Assembly (NCBI GenBank): GCA_905178155.1
Contig: CAJINV010000001.1
Span: 2,594,089 to 2,658,088, forward strand
DNA: 64,000 nt
Direction of reading: 5' to 3'
Source of the DNA: Amoebophrya sp. A120
Lineage: Eukaryota > Sar > Dinophyceae > Syndiniales > Amoebophryaceae
Shown piece after piece: positions 1 through 11,131 of this stretch. Position numbers and translations under genes: made by a program. The notes beneath the pieces are model-generated. The model did no database searches and was not told the DNA's origin. It saw only the letters and a program-made list of their open reading frames with translations. The number at the start of each line of letters is the position of its first letter. The first letter of the stretch is position 1.

Positions 1-674
1 CTCCCGTGCGGCCCCAAGGCGCGAACCAGCTTCGCCGCCGCTGGCCCCCCGCCTCCCGCGGTGGAGCCCCCCCCCCCCCCCCTCGTGACCCTGCTGATCC
101 GCGGCCGAAGGTGCCGCCGTGCCTCGCACGGGGGGGGGTGCGACTTTGCGCGCGCCGCGGCAGATACCGCACCACGAACAGGAAAGGCTTCTGCTATGAA
201 TTAGCATGCGACCGTGGTGGCGGAGCTTGGATTTTGGCAGCGCTCTAGTTTGGCCGCAGGTCGCCACTCCGCTGCACCGTGTGTCATGGCGTGTTCTTCG
301 CTATAGTCGACTTTTTGAAATCTCCCTCCTTGTGCACGCCTTTGTGCATTTCTTGTCTGGTGGATCTCTTTGCTTCTTTTTCCTTTCGATGTGAGTTTTT
401 TTGTTATCTTTCGTCCGAACATTCGGGCACAAAGATCACGAATCGGCAAAGAGCCCGCGTCACAAAAGATCTGTTCCACGTTTTTTTATTGGCATAGTGG
501 ATTCATAAGTCCTCGCTTTGAATAAACGGATCTACCGCGCTCAACAGCCCGCACTACACAGTTCCTATCGAAACAGTCCGAATCCTTAAACTTTTTCTGG
601 CTTCCCCGCAGAAAGCCTATCATCACGCACTGAAACTCCAAAGTGTGCTGTTTGTGAGTGCAAATTGATTCGAT
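1..674. other. Intergenic; no gene seen
   Basis: The first 180 bases are GC-rich with C- and G-homopolymer runs; the rest is mixed. Short open frames exist on both strands, but none has a recognisable domain, a signal peptide or an intron structure. It may be the edge of a GC island like the one at 6420-8580. Confidence 0.5.
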
Positions 675-1514
675 ATGGTGTTTTCTTCTCGGACCCTGAT
701 GGCAGTGGCTGCCGCCGCGACCGCAATTGCTGCCGATTCGGTGTGGCCCTCGTGCATCGAACAAAATACCGTGATACGCAACGCCGGAAAGGCGTTCTTC
801 ACCAACGTAGCGGGGTACGGAGCGGCGGCCGGGTAAGTTTTACGTACTTTCATTGTCGTAGGCTTTGGCACCGGGCCCGACTGCGACATTCACGGAGACG
901 AATGTATGTTTCTTCGGTGCAACTCGTACTGCCGGAGGAGCCTGCGAAGATCAGTGCGCATCAAATTTTTGATTCCCAATAGAAATGATCACCACAGCTG
1001 CTTTCTCGACGACTGCAAGAACACGGACAAGTTTGCGGTGTCCTCCATTGAGTCGTGCCTCAGCGTCTGCAATTCCGAGCCCGAATGCGCGTGGTGGGTG
1101 TTTGGGACCGAGGAAGGTTTTTTTCGATTCGGTTTCTTAAAAAAAAAATCTATTTCAACAACACCCGCCACACTTTTTTTCTTGCATGTCAATGATCAAA
1201 GTTCGCTATTCTTTTTTTTTCCGCCGCACTCCGAAGGAAGATGAATATCAGCTCGCGCCGCTACAGGTATGACGAAGTGCTGGATGCGTGTCGCGGATGA
1301 CGGTCGGGAGGCCGGCGACGGGTGGTCCAGTGGCGCCACAACCTGCGCGCCGCCGGATGTGCAGAAGCTCACGATGGGGAACACGGAGTGCTGGATCGAT
1401 GGGTTCGACTACCACACGTGCTGCGACCCCAAGTTCGGGCCCAACGGCAACACGCAGTGCTGGGACGGCATGTTCAACTACAACCGGTGCTGCTTTCCGA
1501 GGCACGAATTGTAG
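675..1514 (+). CDS. Secreted Cys-rich PAN/apple-like protein, 174 aa
   Basis: Exons 675-832, 998-1116 and 1267-1514 sum to 525 nt (174 aa plus TAG). The start at 675 gives an Ala-rich signal peptide (MVFSSRTLMAVAAAATAIAA). The middle exon has a PAN/apple-like pattern (CFLDDCKN, then SCLSVC, PECAWWVFG). The last exon continues it with KCWMR and DDGRE, then carries two Cys-Trp repeats of the form ECW-DxF-YxxCC and QCW-MFNYNRCC, a pattern I associate with secreted alveolate proteins. The second intron (1117-1266) is GT-AG. The first is best read as GTAAGT...CACAG (833-997), but a much shorter intron near 832-862 would add a Cys-containing stretch (GFGTGPDCDIHGDEC) in frame, so exon 2 may be longer. 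Role inferred: extracellular adhesion or carbohydrate binding; the ligand is unknown. Confidence 0.7.
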
Positions 1515-2119
1515 GGCGACAGCAATATGATTATAGCAGGGGAGATATCATGAGTGGACAAAAACCGTGATTTATTCAGTTGTACACTAATTGAATAATT
1601 CGAAAGATGCCCAGAGCACGCTCGTGTGAACCACTGCAAGAAATGCGGCAACTGCGAATATAATCGTTGAGCTGTTCTTCATTCGCACTATCATTCTCTT
1701 GCCTGCTCGTCCCGTGCAACTACAGCAATTGGTAGCTACTCCTGCATCAAATTAACGCGAGTCGCGAGAACACGCCGCAGTGTCTTTTGTTTGAGCGAAA
1801 ATGAACGGTCGGTTTCGTTGCGTGTGAAACTGAAAGAAGGGGAATAGAAGAAAACATTTCTGTTTGTTACGACTATTCGTTTGATCCATGTTGTGTTAGA
1901 AGTTCTCTGGGCTCTTCAACGACTTTATTTAACTCTGCAAACATAACACATGACTCGCATGCACATCAAAAAAAAACGATTTTCTTCATCAAACCTACTC
2001 TAGATTTTTTTCTTTGCAACGGGAGAGAGGGGTCGTGAGACCTGTTGGGACCACTAGCACTTCAGAACACAACCGCGCGTGACATACTATCTATCAACTG
2101 CACAACAAAACTCATCAAA
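1515..2119. other. Intergenic, AT-rich; nothing further seen
   Basis: AT-rich spacer of about 600 bases between two + strand genes. No introner TIR, RNA gene or conserved frame is visible. It presumably holds the 3' UTR of the secreted protein and the 5' UTR of the next gene. Confidence 0.5.
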
Positions 2120-5100
2120 ATGGTTCTCTGCTGCGGAAGACCAAAGGTTGACATCCCGGCCGTCACCAAGCCAATCGAAAGGGAGGCAACGAAACCCGAG
2201 CTCGTCAAGCCAACGGAGAAGGTGAGCCAAGTCAATGTCCCGGCGTCTCCGCTCCCCGTGGACACCACTTTTGAGAAGAGCGTGGATAAGGATGTCGTTC
2301 AGGAAGTGACCAACTTTTCCGCACCGGTGAAGGACGAGAAGAGTGGTATTGGTTTGTTCCACTGATGTAGTACTATTTTGAGTTTCACGAACTATTATCT
2401 TCTCGCCAACTTATGCCAACTTGAAACTTTTCCCGCATCTGCATGCCAAAACTCATGTTCTCCGGGAAGAGTCTGGTCATGATTTGAAAAAAAGATCGAA
2501 AAGATACGCAAGCGGAGCCGGAGGAGGAAGAGGAGAACAAAATCCTGGACGTGAACGAGCCGGTCGAAGTGCCCGCTGTGGAGGAGCCAGTGGTCGAGCT
2601 CAAGGAGCCCACGCCAATCGTCGAGGTCGCGGCCGAGGAACTGATCGTCGAGGAGAAAAACGTGATTGAGACGCCGAAGGAAGAGGAGCCGGTGCTGACC
2701 TTCGAGTATCCTGTGCAAATTTAATATCGTACTAACTATGTTTTAAAAATTGCAACTAGTATCCTGCATGAAAGGGATCTTGTCTAAGAAGCTACAGCAG
2801 CGTCACAAAATTTCTTTTGTCAGCAAATTTTTGTAAGAATGCAGTTTATGTATAGTACTAGTGCGATATGCTTTTGCGCTGCATATCGAGGAAAAGCGGG
2901 CGATTTTTGACAAGAAGGAAGAGGAAATCGTCGTGGTCGAGGAAGAAAAAATCATCGAAGTCGCGGACGTACCCTGTGTAAAAGTTGTATCGTGCTCGTA
3001 CCAAAAATCGCAATACTGCATGACAGATGTAAACTTTCTATCTGATTCGGCATGACAAATTCTACTTTTCTGATTCTGTACCAAGAATTTGTGATGCAGT
3101 ATTACGATCACCACCAGCACGGCACAACTCTTGCGATGCATAGGACGTGGAGCCGATCGTGAGCGCGGCGTCACCTGCTTCTCCGGTCGTGCCGCACCTC
3201 TTCGCTGGGATCACCGGCTTGAACTTCAGCGGTTTGTACCACCTGAATACGGGAATCCAGACGCCCCGGATGGCCGTCAGCGTCCCCCAGATCGAGCTGG
3301 ATATGCATTGCAAATATGTCTGGGTCTGGAACAGTGCAACTTGTGATGCTGCATTTGGACGCTAAAAAAAATCTGTATTGCATGAGCAGCAACAGCAGTC
3401 AAATTTGGTTACACGGGTAGGGCTTTTTCATGCGAAATGCGCATCGATAAGCGCTCACGAAATTATCTGTGATGCTAGGGCATACATAACAGACATCGTG
3501 GACCATGGAAAATGTGCATGATAAACTTGTCCTCTTCCAGACCCAGACATATTTGCATTTGATACTGGACACCGGGGCACCAAAGGTGAGCGCTTCCTTC
3601 ACGCCCCTGCGAATGCCCAACTTGCAGATCAGCGGACTTGGTATAGACATACGTACTACGAAATTGATGTTTCTTGTTGTGGAGAAGTTTTTGGTCCGGC
3701 ATGTTAGTTTTACTGAGGACAAAAAACTTGCGAGAAAAATGTTGCGGCGTATTTTGAGCTCGATGTTGGTGCTGTGCTGCGCACGCGGGGGCGTTTGATG
3801 ATGACTGACGAAAAAAATGAAACAGGCGTCTTTGCGGCTCCGAAGAACTACTTCGGTGAACATGGTAAGCGTTTAGAAATGCTTCAGTGCATCGTGTAAT
3901 TTGTAAGCAGCAGGTCTTTATTAATCCGGCGCATGAAGCTTGTAGAGGAGTATGAGTATCATCATTATCATCTTGCTAGCATGGGGTAAGTAGTTCTGAC
4001 CAGCAAGCTGAAGGACCCCACTCTAAACTTTGCCTCTCAACAATAGCCGTGATGCGCACTCCGTCCGTGTCCCTGACCCCGATCGCGTCTCTGGCGGCCG
4101 CGACCCCGGTGGCTATGCATTGCAAACATGTCTGGGTCTGGAAAATTGTGATGCTAATACATGCATCAAAAACTGATTCCAGTACGCAGCTACGCATGAG
4201 AAGTTTCTGAGCGGTTAAGTCATGCGTGTCCCGCATGAGAAATTGCGTTCTTGCATGACAGAGGGTTGCCGCTATTGCACAACATGCATCACAGAGTTCA
4301 GGGGTATGCGAGTTCAGCAATACAAATCTCGCAATCTTCCAGACCCAGACATATTTGCATTTGATAGTGGTGCAGGTGCTGCAAAAGGTGGAGGCCCAGG
4401 TGGTCCGGGCCCCGGAGTCCAACCGCAATTCGCCCGTCGACGCGCCGTATCAAATGCAAAAATGTCTGGGTCTGGAAGGATGCAAGGTTTGTCATGCACA
4501 TTTTGCATGACTCCTGATGTCTGCGATGCATGCCCTAGCATCACAGATCTTATGAGGGCTTTCCGATGCCCCTTCCGCATGAGAAATGCCCTCTCGCCGG
4601 GGCCAAAACCAGACCTCTTTTGCTGTTCATGCAATACAGATTTTTGGATAATGCAGACGCAGCATCACAAGTTGCATTCTTCCAGACCCAGACACTTTTA
4701 CATTTGATACGCCGGCAGGTAATGAGATCACCGTGGAGGCCGCCGAGGTCGCTCCGCTCGAAGAAGAAGAACCGGTTGCCGCGGAGGCGGAGGCGGAAGT
4801 CGATGCCGAAGAGGAAGCCGATGTCGAGGCGACCCCCACCCTGGAGATCGTCGAGGGCGAAGCCACCCCGATGCCTATTATCAAGTGTAAAATTGTCTGG
4901 GTCTGGAAAAGTGTAAACTTGTCATGCAGATTTTCCATGACCCATGAGGTCTGGAATGCGGGACTTAGCATGACAGACTCTGCGAGGTCTCTGCCATGCC
5001 AGTCCTGCATGAGAAACTCCCTTCCGTCTTGGTCAAAAGTGGACAGCTTTTGGCACTCATGCAACACAGATTTTAGCATGATTCGGATTTAGCATGACAA

Positions 5101-5673
5101 GTTGCAATCTCCCAGACCCAGACATATTTGCAATGCATACCTATCGAATTTTCTTGAAAGGACTTGTTCTAGTCCGCCCAAACGCAGTTTGATGTGCGCA
5201 GTTTTTTGTTCCTGCATATTCATAAAGAATGTTGCGCATGATGAGTACTACTTAGAAGTGGCCTCCTTCGTTTAACTAAACTGCATCAAAATTTATTATG
5301 TGTTCGGGAAGAACGACTGCTGCCCTTTTTCTGGTGCATAAGTGCCATCGAAGAGTTTGTGGAGGATGAGGTCAGCGAGCCCGCTGCCGTGGAGGCGGAA
5401 ACCGTCAAGGAAGAGTTATCAAATGCAAAAATGTCTGGGTCTGGAACAAAGCAACTGGTCATGCTAAATCTGAATCATGTAAAAATCTGTGTTGCATGAT
5501 TGCCAAAAGCTGTCCACCGCGAGGCAGTTTCTCATGCAGGATAGGCATGATAGAACCTTCACAGAATCTGTCATGCTATGTCCTACATACCAGACCTCGT
5601 CGATCATGGAAAACCTGCGTGACAAGTCTGGCACTCTTCCAGACCCACACATTTTTGCAGTTGATAAGAGTAA
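2120..5673 (+). CDS. Acidic protein of unknown function, 381 aa, seven introners
   Basis: Exons 2120-2351, 2513-2706, 2891-2969, 3148-3301, 3570-3640, 3826-3864, 4047-4113, 4372-4447, 4715-4878, 5145-5148, 5353-5416 and 5672-5673 sum to 1,146 nt (381 aa). The start MVLCCGRPK has a Cys pair that could be lipidated (inference). Two Glu/Val/Pro-rich tracts, roughly residues 80-165 and 295-380, flank a less charged middle (HLFAGITGLNFSGLYHLNTG). Three introns are GT-AG (2352-2512, 3641-3825, 3865-4046), seven are introners, and one (5149-5352) is non-canonical. The stop TAA is assembled across the last introner. The Val/Glu bias loosely recalls alveolins, but no EKIVEVP-type repeat is present, so no function is assigned. 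Confidence 0.75.
2707..2885. mobile_element. Introner, family D
   Basis: 179 bp; starts TATCCTGTGCA with an ATCGTAC core and ends in GCATA. The TSD TCGAG is exact on both sides. Excision with one TSD joins VLTFE to EKRAIF in the acidic protein. Confidence 0.85.
2970..3142. mobile_element. Introner, family D
   Basis: 173 bp; starts TACCCTGTGTAAAAG, ends TGCGATGCATA. TSD GGACG exact. Excision gives IIEVADVEPIVS in frame. Confidence 0.85.
3302..3564. mobile_element. Introner, family A
   Basis: 263 bp with GTCTGGGTCTGGAA near the 5' end and its complement near the 3' end. TSD CTGGA exact. The interior matches the copies at 13981 and 25231, and is in reverse orientation to the copy at 4448. Confidence 0.92.
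4114..4366. mobile_element. Introner, family A
   Basis: 253 bp; TSD GTGGC/GTGGT (one mismatch). Its interior resembles the 16388 and 26920 subfamily. Excision gives ATPVVQVLQ in frame. Confidence 0.9.
4448..4709. mobile_element. Introner, family A (reverse orientation)
   Basis: 262 bp; TSD CGCCG exact. The interior is the reverse complement of the 3302/13981/25231 subfamily. Excision gives VDAPAGNE in frame. Confidence 0.92.
4879..5139. mobile_element. Introner, family A
   Basis: 261 bp; TSD CCTAT exact. Same subfamily and orientation as 27489; opposite to 5417 in the same gene. Confidence 0.9.
5149..5352 (+). other. Non-canonical intron flanked by a direct repeat, without TIRs
   Basis: The frame requires removal of about 204 bases here, since TGA follows at once if it is retained. 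The interval is bounded by direct copies of ATCGAA (5143-5148 and 5347-5352). There is no GT at the 5' boundary and no clear inverted repeat. It could be an old, eroded introner. Boundaries can slide within the repeat. Confidence 0.55.
5417..5666. mobile_element. Introner, family A, inside the stop codon
   Basis: 250 bp; TSD AGAGT exact. The interior is the reverse complement of the 4879/27489 subfamily. After excision the T of the TSD joins AA at 5672-5673 to form the TAA stop. Confidence 0.88.
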
Positions 5674-6372
5674 AACAGTACCAAGAAAGGAACATGAAGA
5701 TTTATTTCTGTGCAAGCAAATATAAGCAAAAAACCATGGAAAAAATGTTTTCCTCGATCTGCAGTGATGCTGCTGGCTTGACAGAAAAAAAATGACGCAG
5801 TGTAGTAAACAAGAAAACACGTGAGAAAATTGTAAATTTCAGACAAGATGATGAGCACAGTTTCCTTTTTCTCTTCTTCCAATAGTAATCTTCAGCTTTT
5901 TTGAAAAGTATGAAAACAGGCGGCAATAATTATCCTTCCCTTCTAAATTAGCTTTTCTTTGAGCGGGTGTAGAACAAGTTGCAGCGCTCTCTTGCGCTTT
6001 TTGCGCACGAGCTGCGAGGACATCTTGTTTTAAGGACAGCAGGACTTTCAACGGCCGAATTTTTTGAAAATAAATCTTCCAAAAGATCATGACAATACAG
6101 GGTTGTTGAATGGTCTCAGGAGGCGACTCTAAGAACTCTCCGATAGTCAGCACCACAGCTAGAATATTTTATCGAAAATTGAATGACCACGTACACTGAC
6201 GCCGATTTTCGAATCAAAACGCCCATGAGATAACGAACTTCGTCACAACTATCGCCGAGTTGCAATCTAGATGAAAATGCCTGTTTTAATAACACCAGAA
6301 TCTCAATCTTTAGACTATATTTGTTTATTGTTTATCAGACTTTTAACATCATGTTAAAATTTCGCTGTTTAC
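5674..6372. other. AT-rich intergenic stretch
   Basis: AT-rich spacer with homopolymer T and A runs after the acidic-protein gene. I see no coding frame, RNA gene or introner. The segment beginning near 6351 is shared with the copy near 8585. Confidence 0.5.
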
Positions 6373-6419
6373 TATTTTACCATTACAACTTTGTAGTTTA
6401 TCTTTGCACAGCTAACGAA
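6373..6419. repeat. 47-bp direct repeat, copy 1
   Basis: Begins TATTTTACCATTACAACTTT and ends CAGCTAACGAA. Its left flank (CATGTTAAAATTTCGCTGTT) is shared with copy 3; its right side is cut short by G-rich sequence. Confidence 0.85.
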
Positions 6420-6437
6420 GGGCGGGGGGGTGCAAGC

Positions 6438-6628
6438 TACTAGTAGGAATGCTACTAGTGGAAAGCTGCTAGTAGAAAAACGGCGACTAGTAGAAATCCT
6501 GCTAGTGTTTTTAGCGTTACAAAAAAGCGCGACCGGTACTAGTGACAGGCGCCACTAGTGAAGGCGCCCACTAGTGGAGCAACTAGTGACAAAAAGCCCG
6601 GCTTTGGGGAAAGCGGAAACACTAGTGA
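6438..6628. repeat. Cluster of ten CTAGT-containing motifs
   Basis: Ten CTAGT motifs, seven of them the palindrome ACTAGT, in about 190 bases at the left edge of the GC island; another ACTAGT lies near 7825. Irregular spacing of about 12-30 bases. Function unknown. Confidence 0.75.
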
Positions 6629-8584
6629 GAAAACCCGCCAACGCAGCCGGACCAAGAAACCCCGAAGGAAATACAATAGACCAGCAAAAGCCCGCCCGGG
6701 CCGCCTGTCAAGGAGCCTCGGTCAGGGGGCTTGGGGCTGCGGCCTCCCCTTGCCGAGCCCTCTTAGATTCCTGGCTGGCGGCTGCCGATTGGCTGCCCCG
6801 GGCCGAAGTCGTGCTGCATTCTGGCGCCCCTTGCCATTTGCCCCTTAATGCGAGGGGTTTGGCGGCAGTTTGAGCTTTTCCCTGCCGCCTGTGGCTCTCC
6901 AGGCCGGGCTTCGTCGCATGCCGACGGGGCTTTTCGGCCTCGCCGGGGCTGCCTGATTTTGCATGCCCCGCGCCCTTTGGGCCGCCGGGCGCGTTTCCGG
7001 TTTCTTTACGGCTCGCCCCCTCGGCCTATTTGGGCGCCCCCCCTTTCGATTCCAGGGCTTTTTGCCTCTTCCCCGGGCGCGGGCTTTGGCCTGCTTACTT
7101 TTTTTGGGGTTGTCTGGTTTCTCACGAGAACCACCCGCAGCGCCCGCCCTGCCTTCCCGCTGCCGCCCTGCCTGCTTTGCTTTGTCTTTCTCTTTGCTTG
7201 GCGCTAGCCGTGTTTCCTGTTTTTCGGACGTCGGCGCGCTCTTTTCGTTCTCTCCCCTGGGATTGGCGGCTCGGACAGGGGCTGCGCTGTGCGCTCCCTA
7301 CCGCCCCTTGTGCCTCGCGGCCTTCTCTCTACCTACATTTCTTTCGTTCCCGCCGACCGAGGGAGGTACGCCAGGGGCGCTGCTGTTTCTTTTTTTCGCC
7401 TGTCGTGCCAGCATGGCTTGAGGCTGTAGCGCTAGGCGCTACCCGGTAGGAACTTTCTCCCTCGCTCCCCCTTGCACCCCCTCGTCGCCGGGCCGGCGGG
7501 CGCGGAGCGCACGCCCGTTCTAGATATTTTACCATTACAACTTTGTAGTTTATCTTTGCACAGCTAACGAAATTTGCATTCTCGCCTGGCTTTGGGAACA
7601 GGGGTCGTTTGGCACTGGCGGTAACCAATCCGTTACCCTTGCGAACTTGTTCCCTGGCTGGGGCTGGTGGTTAGGGGTTTCCTTCGTTCGTCCTCTGTTC
7701 CCATCGCGGGGCGGGGCCGAGGTTTCGTCTCATGGTTGCTTGACCATACTAACGCTTTTCTTTCGCGTGTGCGCTGCGGTTGCGGAAAGGCCCAAGTTGG
7801 CCGGGGTTGAGTAGGAAGCACTACTAGTGGAGGAACCGCCCTTGCGGGGTCGCTGGTCGTGCTGCCACTAGGGGCATTACGCACATCTTCGCGTAGACGT
7901 GCGCGGAGGTCTCGCGCTTGATCGGGCCTAGTGACTGAGAGGCCCGCTGATGGATCCGGTTTCCTGTTTTCTCGTGGCAAGAGTAGGACTTTGGTTGCCA
8001 GTCCGCTGCTTTGGTGGCTCGCTTGCTTCTAAGTTTTGGACTCGCCCTACCGGGGGATTTGGGGTTTTCTAGCACGTTTAGCTTGTTTTGATTTGGATTG
8101 ATAGTAGCACTTCCCAGTCGATAGGACTTCCTTCTTTGCTTTCCATCCGAGAGGAATTTTTGCTGCCTCACGAGCGGACGGGTCTTGACTGTACTTTGGG
8201 GGAGGAGTACAAAGCTGGTCAGTCTTCCTGCAGCGGCGGTCTGCTCTGTGGAATTGCTTTAGACTTTGCAGTGCCTGAGGCGGCTAGGTTTCGTTCGCTG
8301 GCTTTTTCCAGTTATTTTTCCCAGCCAGGCCGAGGCTGGGGGTACGGTCGAACGGCGGAGCTATTCTATTTGGTAAGCCGAGCGGTATTCTTTTTGCGTG
8401 TCCGGGGGACTGCTTTTTGGAAGGTTTTGCTCACTTGTCTCGTCCAGGGCGTACCGGATCGTTTTCCCTCCCTCCCACCCAAGTGGCCGCTCACGTCGTG
8501 CCGGTTCGTCCGGACAGACGTGTTGGTGGTGGAGTGGGCCGTTCCCCGCTACGGAAGCTAGGCACGGCCTGCTTGACCCAGCCC
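6629..8584. other. GC-rich island without a supportable gene
   Basis: About 2 kb of clearly GC-rich DNA in AT-rich surroundings, interrupted at 7525-7580 by direct-repeat copy 2. Overlapping frames are open on both strands but read as low-complexity Pro/Arg/Leu/Ser-rich text without domain signatures, as expected by chance in GC-rich DNA. It may be an inserted or decayed mobile element. Confidence 0.5.
7525..7571. repeat. 47-bp direct repeat, copy 2
   Basis: Same 47 bases as copy 1. Its right flank (AATTTGCATT) is shared with copy 3 while its left flank is GC-rich, so copies 1 and 2 look like two halves of one unit split by a 1.1-kb insert. Confidence 0.85.
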
Positions 8585-8610
8585 CATGTTGAAATTTCGC
8601 TGTTTATTAC

Positions 8611-8658
8611 TATTTCACCATTAACAACTTTGTAGTTTATCTTTGCACAGCTAACGAA
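8611..8658. repeat. 47-bp direct repeat, copy 3 (complete unit)
   Basis: Carries both the left flank of copy 1 (from about 8585) and the right flank of copy 2 (to about 8668), with a few substitutions and one extra base. Confidence 0.85.
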
Positions 8659-8668
8659 ATTTGCATTG

Positions 8669-9377
8669 GAATGCCCCGCATCTTAGGAATACAATCAGAA
8701 TTAAAACTGGTGACCTTTATTGTCATTGAAGGATGACAGCATTTTTATACTCAAATGTTGCCATCGTTATTTACATAGAGAACTACTACCATCCCTACCA
8801 TGAACAATTTCGTACTAGATTATCTCCTCAAAAGGACTCAGAACTAATCTGCCGTACACTAAAAAATTTGAGTTTTTCGTCTTTTGCTGGTGGATTGAGC
8901 ACCGGCCGGCTCGTTGTGCTCTGCGCGTTCTGGTTCGATATTTTCTGTTTGCGATCGAGCAAGTTTTCGGTTTTGCATGAATTTTCTGACTCCGACCCGC
9001 TTCGCTCGTCACGCTGACGTTTTACAATTTTTCGGAAGCAATAACTTTTCTGAATTCGTTGTCTCGCAAGTACTAGCGTTTTCTTTCGGGTACGGGTGGG
9101 GTAGCAAATAAATGAAAATGTCGGTGAAGTGCAGCAGGTCGTTCCAAAATTTCTCAATGGCGCAAAGCAGTCCTTTTTCAAATCTCCATTCGTAGCGTCG
9201 TCGTCGTAGGTATTCTGGTCTGGGGCCCTGCGCCACTGAAAAAATACGTGTCATCCGACTCTTCAATTTTCGTAACAGGAACCGAGGATTGGCGTTTTTT
9301 TTTTGTTTATCGGGGAGCAGGTTTGTATTTGTTCATAAAGGTAGTTTTTTTATCGGATTTTTTGCAAGCAAAACAAC
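8669..9377. other. Intergenic stretch, no gene seen
   Basis: AT-rich spacer upstream of the gene starting at 9378. Short frames on both strands lack any recognisable feature. Confidence 0.45.
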
Positions 9378-10450
9378 ATGGCGCGCGTGGGTGTGGCAAA
9401 CTACCGACACCCGTCGGAGCACCGAAGTGTGATGATGTGGGACGGTTTTTTTCGCGAGGGCGTGGGGCGTGAGCAGGGTGATCACCCGTATCACTCCTGG
9501 AATATCAACCGAGTGCCGAAGCCAACGTACGTGGGAGTCAGAACAACCAGCAATGTACAGTTCATTTTTTCGCTTGGTGCAAAAGCGTTTTATTTGCCTC
9601 CTCGCGGGGACAAATGATATATGATTTTGATGATGCTACTTCTTTGAGGCGTTCCACTTTTCGAGGGAAAACTCAACCTAAAGATCGGAAAGGAAATTTT
9701 TATCAAAAAACTCCAGGATGCGCAACTCTCCTGCTGGAGTTACAAGAAGAAGGGCATTGATCCACCATGGGCGGGCAGGTCCGCCTTCCACAGTCCTAGG
9801 TTCCACGGACACAATGGGATGCCAGTCACAATGCTGAGCCTGCAGTTGGCCAAGTATAAATTCTTTTCTTGCCCGTCTCATGGTTTTGACAGATGTAGCT
9901 GTTCTGTAGTAATTTTTTGCAACTTCGCCCATGACAACAAGGAGCAACAGACATAAGAACACTATCCAGTATGCATGCTGAAGCCGCTATTTCTATACCA
10001 TCCAAATCCAGGTCCCGCTCAACTCCAGACATGTTGGCGCACGACGGGAGGGCGATGCACGATGCGTATCCAATCAACACGGCCAGATCAACCGCGAGTC
10101 AGCTCTCCACCGCACGATCCACCGCGCGAGGCACCAAGCCATATCCTGTGTAAAAACGTCCCCACCCCATAGTCAAGATGGGGAATCGACTAGACAAATC
10201 CGCAAGCTTTGGCTGTTTTGCATGACAAATTTGGACTCGTAGCGTAGTGCTGTTTGAGCTAGCTCAGCAGCATCACAGATCTAGTACATCATGCTGATTG
10301 GAGCATTACAAATTCCAAGACACGATTAGAAAATGCGTCTCGTGGGGGTCCGCATGAGGAACATTTTTAGCATGCAGATTTGCATGACAGCCATGGGGTG
10401 GGGACGTTTTTACTCAGGATAAGCCACCGAAGGTGGCCATCGCAAGGTGA
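9378..10450 (+). CDS. Unknown protein, one introner; exon structure partly unresolved
   Basis: Exon 1 (9378-9526) encodes MARVGVANYRHPSEHRSVMM and on to NINRVPKPT before GTACGT. A coding-like stretch from about 9666 reads GKLNLKIGKEIFIKKLQDAQ, then SYKKKGIDPPWAGRS. The last part is secure: from about 9970 a Ser/Thr/Arg-rich tail (ISIPSKSRSRSTPDM, ARSTARGTKP) runs into a family B introner and, after excision, continues PKVAIAR and TGA at 10448-10450. The introns around 9527-9665 and 9760-9969 have no clean GT-AG solution in frame. No family recognised. Confidence 0.5.
10142..10421. mobile_element. Introner, family B
   Basis: 280 bp; starts TATCCTGTGTAAAAACGTCC and ends with the complement. 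TSD AGCCA exact. Same orientation as 19983 and 57682; reverse complement of 15630 and 40537. Confidence 0.92.
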
Positions 10451-11131
10451 AGTGGAGGAGAATTGTGCTCCTGACGGCAAAAATCCCTATTTTATACGTG
10501 CTTGTACGAAACAACGATGAAAATCTTTCCGACTTTTTTGCATTTGATAAACTTCACACGCAACGACCTTGTCATATCCAGAACTTATACAACCAAATTT
10601 CTGGTGCTTTTTTGGAGATGGGATGTTTGTTTCTTGATTCAAATACTACTGTTCTATATCCACTAAGCATGATTTGCCACCGCAGCAAACGATTGGTTCC
10701 AATTTGTCAATGTATCAACAGCAAAGAGAAGACGTGAAGGCTTGCGGGTTGTATGAATGTATCAGCAGCAAACTGTTGTTTTTGAACTGTACAATACTGT
10801 ATCCAAAATGCCGCCGGCATTCTCTTGGCCGGGATGAGAAAAATATGATTTTTTCCAGAAAAGTACCAGAGCGCGGGCGCGCATCCGCCATTCTCTCATG
10901 GCACCTTTTCGTCTGAAGCACGAGCCAGATGTTCAATCACCATCAATCCAGCATCACGAGAGCGATGAGCGAAAGTGCTGATCCGTGATGACTTACCAGT
11001 TTCCTGCCTGAAAAATATTTCCCTTGGTTTCGCATGTGATAAGGACGAGCAGGGTCCTAGAATTTTTCCAACCTCATCGGCTTAACCCTCGTTTTCCGCT
11101 TTTATTATAGTTTTTCGTACCAAAAATAATC
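10451..11131. other. Intergenic, AT-rich
   Basis: About 680 bases between the unknown gene and the thioesterase. No conserved frame, RNA gene or introner seen. Confidence 0.5.

Noticed and set aside
3399-5092. Open frames of 97-161 aa on both strands within 3399-5092
   Set aside because: They run through introners and owe their similarity to each other to the repeated TIRs (recurring FQTQTFLHLI and KCKNVWVWK readings), not to protein homology.
2120-5673. Alveolin (inner membrane complex) identity for the acidic protein
   Set aside because: Val/Glu/Pro bias only; the defining EKIVEVP-type repeats are absent.
6558-8635. Genes in the GC-rich island
   Set aside because: All frames on both strands are open by composition; no domain, signal peptide or conserved motif was seen.
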